Shown: positions 33,161 through 36,681 of the stretch, one piece after another
How positions within the stretch are numbered: position 1 is the stretch's first letter
How the letters are laid out: every line of letters starts with the position of its first letter
NCBI GenBank assembly: GCA_944412525.1
Contig: CALYBM010000051.1
Location: 1 to 36,681 of the forward strand
DNA: 36,681 nucleotides
Source: an uncultured Ruminococcus sp.
GTDB taxonomy: Bacteria; Bacillota; Clostridia; Oscillospirales; Acutalibacteraceae
Direction of reading: 5' to 3'
The notes under the pieces: generated by a model
What the model was told of the DNA's origin: nothing
The model's database searches: none
Seen by the model: only the letters and a program-made list of their open reading frames with translations
Translations under genes and position numbers: made by a program

Positions 33161-33186
33161 TTTAGGTAAAAGGAGATATTAGTCAC

Positions 33187-34389
33187 ATGAACAAAAATGA
33201 AAAAATTTGGAACCGAAGGTTTGTTCTTTTGTTTATAACAAACCTTCTTGTATTGGCTGCGTTTTACGCATCAATACCGATTATACCCGTTTACTGCGGA
33301 GAAATAGGAATTACGGGTTCAAAAGTAGGAATTGTACTTACCGCAATGTCAGTTGCAACAATTTTATTCCGTCCCGTAGCGGGATATTTGCTTGACAACT
33401 TTAACCGCTACACCGTTTATATAATATTTTTGGCTCTGTTTTGTCTGTCATTTCCTGCGTTTATCGCGTTTCCCCTGTTTGGTGCGTTGATTATAGTTCG
33501 TCTGTATATGGGTGCGGTGTACTCGGTATGCGGCTCGGCAACGATGACATTGGCAAGCGATGTTCTGCCTCCCCAAAAAATTACGCAGGGCATAAACCGT
33601 TTTGCGTTCACAATATCAATCGGCATGGCACTCGGTCCCTTTGTAGGTATTCAGGTTCAGAACAACATGAGCAGCAAGGCGTCTTTTTGGACGGTTTTTG
33701 CTATCTCCGTTGCCGCATTAATCTGCGTTTTGGGTGCAAGGGTAAAATACCCCAAGGTTAAGAGAAAGAAGTTCTCGATTAAGGAATCCATATACCGTCC
33801 CGCACTGCCGTTTATGTTTAATATGATGTTCCTTATGATTCCGTACGGCGCCGTTATTGCCTACTCATCAATATTGGCACAAATAAAAAATCTCACATCA
33901 TATCTTCCGTATTTCTACATCTGCCTTGTTGTAGGTATGCTTGTATCAAAGCTTTCCACTCAAAAAATGATTGACGGCGGCAGACACAAAATATTGGTAT
34001 ATGCAAGCTTGGTTATTTTGATTCTCACAATGACAAGCTATCTGTTCCTTACAACAGGCGTACATATGCTCATTGCAGGATTTTTCTTCGGACTCGGATA
34101 CGGCATTTTGCAGCCCCTGTTTCAGTCTTTTGTCACGGGAACAACACCCGCGCCGCAGCGTGGCTTGGCAAACGCAACCTACCTTTTGTCCTATGATATA
34201 GGCATAGGTATCGGTTCGCTTTTGATGGGCTGTCTTCAGGAAGCAATCGGACTTTCAAACGGATTTGCCCTGACTGCCATTGCATATGTAATAGGCGGAA
34301 TCATCTACATTTTTTATGTTGACCGCTACTATAACAAACAAAAAAGCGAGTACATTAAAAACAGCGAAATAAAAGCCGCTGCAAATTAA
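33187..34389 (+). CDS. MFS transporter (probable drug/toxin exporter)
   Basis: Twelve-helix major facilitator protein of 400 residues. The first helix RFVLLFITNLLVLAAFYASIPIIPVY, motif A variant GYLLDNFNRYTV between helices 2 and 3, and the repeat GFFFGLGYGILQPLFQSFVTG in the second half fit the drug:H+ antiporter-like group. AAGGAG precedes the ATG by 11-12 bases. Divergent from, and probably controlled by, the MarR gene through the palindrome in its promoter. Substrate unknown. Confidence 0.92.
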   Translation: MNKNEKIWNRRFVLLFITNLLVLAAFYASIPIIPVYCGEIGITGSKVGIVLTAMSVATILFRPVAGYLLDNFNRYTVYIIFLALFCLSFPAFIAFPLFGALIIVRLYMGAVYSVCGSATMTLASDVLPPQKITQGINRFAFTISIGMALGPFVGIQVQNNMSSKASFWTVFAISVAALICVLGARVKYPKVKRKKFSIKESIYRPALPFMFNMMFLMIPYGAVIAYSSILAQIKNLTSYLPYFYICLVVGMLVSKLSTQKMIDGGRHKILVYASLVILILTMTSYLFLTTGVHMLIAGFFFGLGYGILQPLFQSFVTGTTPAPQRGLANATYLLSYDIGIGIGSLLMGCLQEAIGLSNGFALTAIAYVIGGIIYIFYVDRYYNKQKSEYIKNSEIKAAAN

Positions 34390-34468
34390 GGCAGATATTT
34401 ACTTATATTATGCAAAATATACCGCATAGTATTTTAAAAATCAAAAACAAACATCTGATAAACAAAAT

Positions 34469-34494
34469 AATCGGCAGCAAAAATGCTGCCGATT
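34469..34494. terminator. Bidirectional intrinsic terminator between MFS and replication-like gene
   Basis: AATCGGCAGC (34469-34478) and GCTGCCGATT (34485-34494) form a 10-bp stem with a 6-base loop. On the plus strand CTTTTATTTT follows; on the minus strand ATTTTGTTT follows. It serves the converging genes on both sides. Confidence 0.9.
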
Positions 34495-34529
34495 CTTTTA
34501 TTTTGTCTGTCTATAAATATTTGTATGCG

Positions 34530-35228
34530 CTAAAAACCGTCAAGCGGATTGATTTTTTCAAGCTCGTCAATGTCATACGAGGCTGTCCTGACCTTTTCCC
34601 TATGCGTTGTTTTATCGTCTTTAAGCCAGCTAAGCAGAACGGCAAAATGATTTTTGTACTGCTTGCCCGTAATTTCAAGATAGCTTGAGAGGTGTTCAAG
34701 CTTTTTGTCGTACATAAGTGGGTATTTTTGCATAAGCTCATCAAGCTCGCTTTGGGTCAGAATAACATTTTTAAACTGTCCGAGAGGCGTGAGCGTGTCC
34801 CCTCTCTCATTCTTTATCATTTTTCTACATTCTTTATCATTCTTATATTGTTGCCCACCGCCTGCCCCGTCTTTGCCCATTGTCTGCCCGTTGTTTGCCC
34901 AAGCGTTTGACGGTCTTTGGTACTCATCATATTTATTTACAGTAATAATCGAGTATTTTGAGGTTGTTTTGATTGTCAACTCGTTTGTCGATTTCAGATG
35001 CTCAAGTGCGGTCCTGACAGATTTTGCGGAGATTTTTAAATCTTCCGACAAATGGGCAACGCTTGTCACAAGCTGTCCGCGGTGAACGGTAATGTGTTCA
35101 AAATCACGGTCTGTGACATTTGCTTTTAAAATCAGGTGCACAAAAATCCGAAAGGTGTTCGGGTCGTGATACCAGCGCCATTTAAGGATTTTTCTGTTGA
35201 GCTTTATAAATGTTGATTTTTCAGGCAT
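34530..35228 (-). CDS. Phage/plasmid-type replication (replisome organiser-like) winged-helix protein
   Basis: A 232-residue protein resembling replisome-organiser or helix-turn-helix replication proteins of Firmicute phages and plasmids. The N-terminal FIKLNRKILKWRWYHDPNTFRIFVHLILKANVTDRDF is the usual opening. It is followed by RGQLVTSVAHLSEDLKISAKSVRTALEHL, a winged helix, and TVNKYDEYQ. A Gly/Gln-rich linker (about 125-135) leads to a helical region and the tail SYDIDELEKI. No other phage or plasmid genes are present, so it is an orphan. Its ATG overlaps the stop of a 23-codon leader ORF, and its ribosome site lies in a hairpin. Confidence 0.8.
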   Translation of the reverse strand: MPEKSTFIKLNRKILKWRWYHDPNTFRIFVHLILKANVTDRDFEHITVHRGQLVTSVAHLSEDLKISAKSVRTALEHLKSTNELTIKTTSKYSIITVNKYDEYQRPSNAWANNGQTMGKDGAGGGQQYKNDKECRKMIKNERGDTLTPLGQFKNVILTQSELDELMQKYPLMYDKKLEHLSSYLEITGKQYKNHFAVLLSWLKDDKTTHREKVRTASYDIDELEKINPLDGF

Positions 35229-35292
35229 TTATGTACACCGCCCTCCTTTTATATTTGCCTTGCGGGCGGAGTGTCGATTTAAAATTTATCAT
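35221..35292 (-). CDS. Small basic leader ORF (23 aa) coupled to the replication-like gene
   Basis: ATG at 35292 with AAAGGAG about 10 bases upstream reads MINFKSTLRPQGKYKRR and ends AVYINA, with stop TGA at 35221. It contains seven Lys/Arg and no acidic residues. Its last codons overlap the start of the next gene by 8 bases. Such overlap, a good ribosome site and a basic composition suggest translation and coupling, but at 23 codons chance cannot be excluded. Confidence 0.45.
   Translation of the reverse strand: MINFKSTLRPQGKYKRRAVYINA
35235..35274 (-). promoter_or_regulatory. Hairpin overlapping the ribosome site of the replication-like gene
   Basis: In the minus-strand transcript, ACACTCCGCCC (35274-35264) pairs with GGGCGGTGT (35243-35235), giving nine pairs with a 2-base bulge and a 20-base loop. 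The AGGAGGG Shine-Dalgarno straddles loop and stem, so folding would hinder initiation unless ribosomes translate the leader ORF through it. Confidence 0.5.
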
Positions 35293-35467
35293 TTTTTAAA
35301 TTCTCCTTTCACATACACCTCCTCATTTCCGAAAAATTGCATAAAAATATGCAACTTCTGATTTTTTTGAGAATTTTTAAATTTTTTCTTCACTCTTCAA
35401 TACAGATTACTTACAGTTACAGCAAATTTTCACCGTGAATACAAATTAACACGGTTGCAAAATAAAA

Positions 35468-35500
35468 CGGAGACAGGCACCATATCGGTGTCTGTCTCCG
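35468..35500. terminator. Bidirectional intrinsic terminator after the dockerin gene
   Basis: A 14-bp stem (35468-35481 with 35487-35500, one G-U) with an ATATC loop is followed by TTTTTT on the plus strand and TTTTATTTT on the minus strand. It lies about 65 bases past the dockerin gene's stop and is the main structure in the 270-base interval before the leader ORF. A smaller TTGCATA/TATGCAA dyad lies at 35337-35354. Confidence 0.9.
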
Positions 35501-35565
35501 TTTTTTACCAAGCAAAAATGTTACGGACAATTATTTAATTTTTACTCTTAAAACTCAAAACGAGT

Positions 35566-36510
35566 TTAGTATCCTGTCCGCGGAATCGATACGGCAGGTC
35601 CTACATATTTATCCAACCAAAAATACTTCAAATATTGCGTGTCGTAATAATACGAATCAAAAGGATATAAGTATAGATTTCTCGGGCAGATAAAAAAGTT
35701 ATATGTTCTTGCCAATCGCCAGTCGTAGTCCTCGTAGTAATCTCCGAACTGCTCAACAACCGGTGTATACAGGTCGTTCGGCATCTCTGCGATATACTTT
35801 TGAAGATGTGTTGCCGAATTAATATCAATATTTTCATACACAACAGTATCATAACATATAAGCATTTTTTGTCCCGAAGTAAAGTTTTCCTGTCCCGCCA
35901 AAAACTTCTGCACAAGCGTAACATCCTTTATGTCGGCAGTACCGTCCTTGTTGACATCTCCTGTTTTTTGATACCTATTAGTCATACAGTTGAACTGATA
36001 TAGCATGGAGTAAAACGCTTTAGTTGCTTCAGGGTCGGTATCGTTGCAGTAAAAATCATCTACGTTTTCTGCAAAGGCACCGACAGCGTCTCTGCTTTTG
36101 ACAAAATCCGACCAGTCATCCTCACTGTACCAGTTGTTGTAATTTTGCTCTTGAAGTGCTTTTTCATATGTCAATTTAATATAACCTAAGTAAACATCTT
36201 GGGTATAAACCGCCTCCAAAAGATTATCAAACGCCTCCTGATATTCCTCGTCGGTATTCTGTATACCGTCTGAGAACAATGCATTTACCTCATCTAACCT
36301 CTGCCATGTATATCGTGAGCTTGTATTCCTGTCAATACCTGTCATTGTATTTTGCTCATACACATAGAGATAAAGCGCATACAAATTACGGTACGCGTTA
36401 TTAGAATTCTCGTCTGCCTGAGTTTGATTTGAATCAGCGGCCGAGACTCCGACACTGCAAACCGATGTCAGCATTACCATAGAAAGCAATATAGATAAAA
36501 ATTTTTTCAC
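35566..36510 (-). CDS. Secreted dockerin protein with helical repeats and Tyr-rich tail, function unknown
   Basis: Probable non-enzymatic amylosome component. Start is GTG at 36510 (314 aa), with AGGGTGATT upstream; an earlier TTG is unlikely. A signal peptide (KKFLSILLSMVMLTSVCSVGVSA) is followed by two FIVAR-like helical segments (about residues 60-110, YTWQRLDEVNALFSDG; and about 128-175, WYSEDDWSDFVKSRDAVGAF). Next is a dockerin (184-243) whose first loop DVNKDGTADIKD is canonical but whose second, DTVVYENIDINS, lacks most calcium ligands. A 70-residue tail rich in Tyr, Phe and Trp (FDSYYYDTQYLKYFWLDKY) follows. No glycosidase domain is recognised. The tail could bind carbohydrate or protein; that is inference. 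Confidence 0.8.
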   Translation of the reverse strand: MKKFLSILLSMVMLTSVCSVGVSAADSNQTQADENSNNAYRNLYALYLYVYEQNTMTGIDRNTSSRYTWQRLDEVNALFSDGIQNTDEEYQEAFDNLLEAVYTQDVYLGYIKLTYEKALQEQNYNNWYSEDDWSDFVKSRDAVGAFAENVDDFYCNDTDPEATKAFYSMLYQFNCMTNRYQKTGDVNKDGTADIKDVTLVQKFLAGQENFTSGQKMLICYDTVVYENIDINSATHLQKYIAEMPNDLYTPVVEQFGDYYEDYDWRLARTYNFFICPRNLYLYPFDSYYYDTQYLKYFWLDKYVGPAVSIPRTGY

Positions 36511-36540
36511 AACAATCACCCTTTCAAAAAACAGCAATAT

Positions 36541-36681
36541 TCACATTTCAAGTGCAATTTCCTGTATGATTCTTACAGAATGAACATTAACGCTGCCGCC
36601 TCTGCTGCCGTCTGCCACAGATATATCGACTTGGGTCATAATTTATTGCAAGCTCCACGGCACCGTCACTCAAATCAGTCC
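36541..36681 (-). other. Possible 3' end of an upstream coding region, frame unclear
   Basis: On the minus strand two short frames enter from the right edge region: one reads TDLSDGAVELAINYDPSRYI and stops soon after; another starts at ATG 36639, reads TQVDISVADGSRGGSVNV and HSVRIIQEIALEM, and stops at 36541. They overlap around 36600-36639 and together look like a gene end with a frameshift. The fragment is too short to identify. Confidence 0.2.

Overview
The window is chromosomal DNA from an endospore-forming, starch-degrading member of the Clostridia (Ruminococcaceae/Oscillospiraceae). It is most like Ruminococcus bromii or a close relative. Three things support this: a gerA-type germinant receptor operon, low-GC Firmicute housekeeping clusters (hprK-murB-rapZ-whiA and xseB-ispA-dxs-tlyA-nadK), and secreted pullulanases plus a small secreted protein carrying dockerin modules, as expected for an amylosome. 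The species name is an inference from gene content, not from a database search.

Layout. (1) 1-9250, all minus strand: one long housekeeping run reading hprK, PHP phosphoesterase, murB, rapZ, whiA, xseB, ispA, dxs, tlyA, nadK, with a further gene starting at the left edge. It joins carbon-control, cell-wall and isoprenoid functions, and lacks yvcK and xseA, which often sit in these neighbourhoods. (2) 9292-13531: a gerAA-gerAB-gerAC operon (minus) whose third protein is only the N-terminal half of a normal GerAC. Divergent from it is a DUF421-DUF4363 pair (plus). (3) 13540-16103: a znuA-znuC-znuB zinc importer whose znuA is broken by a single in-frame TGA. (4) 16175-20073: secF, secD and a PLP aminotransferase, with a consensus promoter before secD nested in a pair of small palindromes. 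(5) 20257-23570: an orphan tyrosine-kinase pair (CpsC/CpsD type), then Na+-pump decarboxylase beta and gamma subunits. (6) 24233-25393: a flavodiiron protein, followed by four 94-bp tandem repeats that fold into covarying hairpins.

(7) 25945-32053: two large type I pullulanases in tandem. The upstream one is anchored by a C-terminal membrane helix. The downstream one is secreted and carries a dockerin and a starch-binding-like module. They look like a matched surface/complex pair for alpha-1,6 debranching of starch. (8) 32606-34389: a MarR repressor divergent from an MFS exporter, with a near-perfect 36-bp palindrome over the exporter promoter. (9) 34530-35292: an isolated phage/plasmid-type replication protein preceded by a tiny basic leader ORF and an RBS-overlapping hairpin, probably a remnant of a mobile element. 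(10) 35566-36510: a secreted dockerin protein with helical repeats and a tyrosine-rich tail.

Most operons end in clear intrinsic terminators, listed individually. No tRNA, rRNA, CRISPR array or insertion sequence was seen. All functional calls come from reading motifs by eye. Start codons were moved where a Shine-Dalgarno sequence favours a shorter reading frame.
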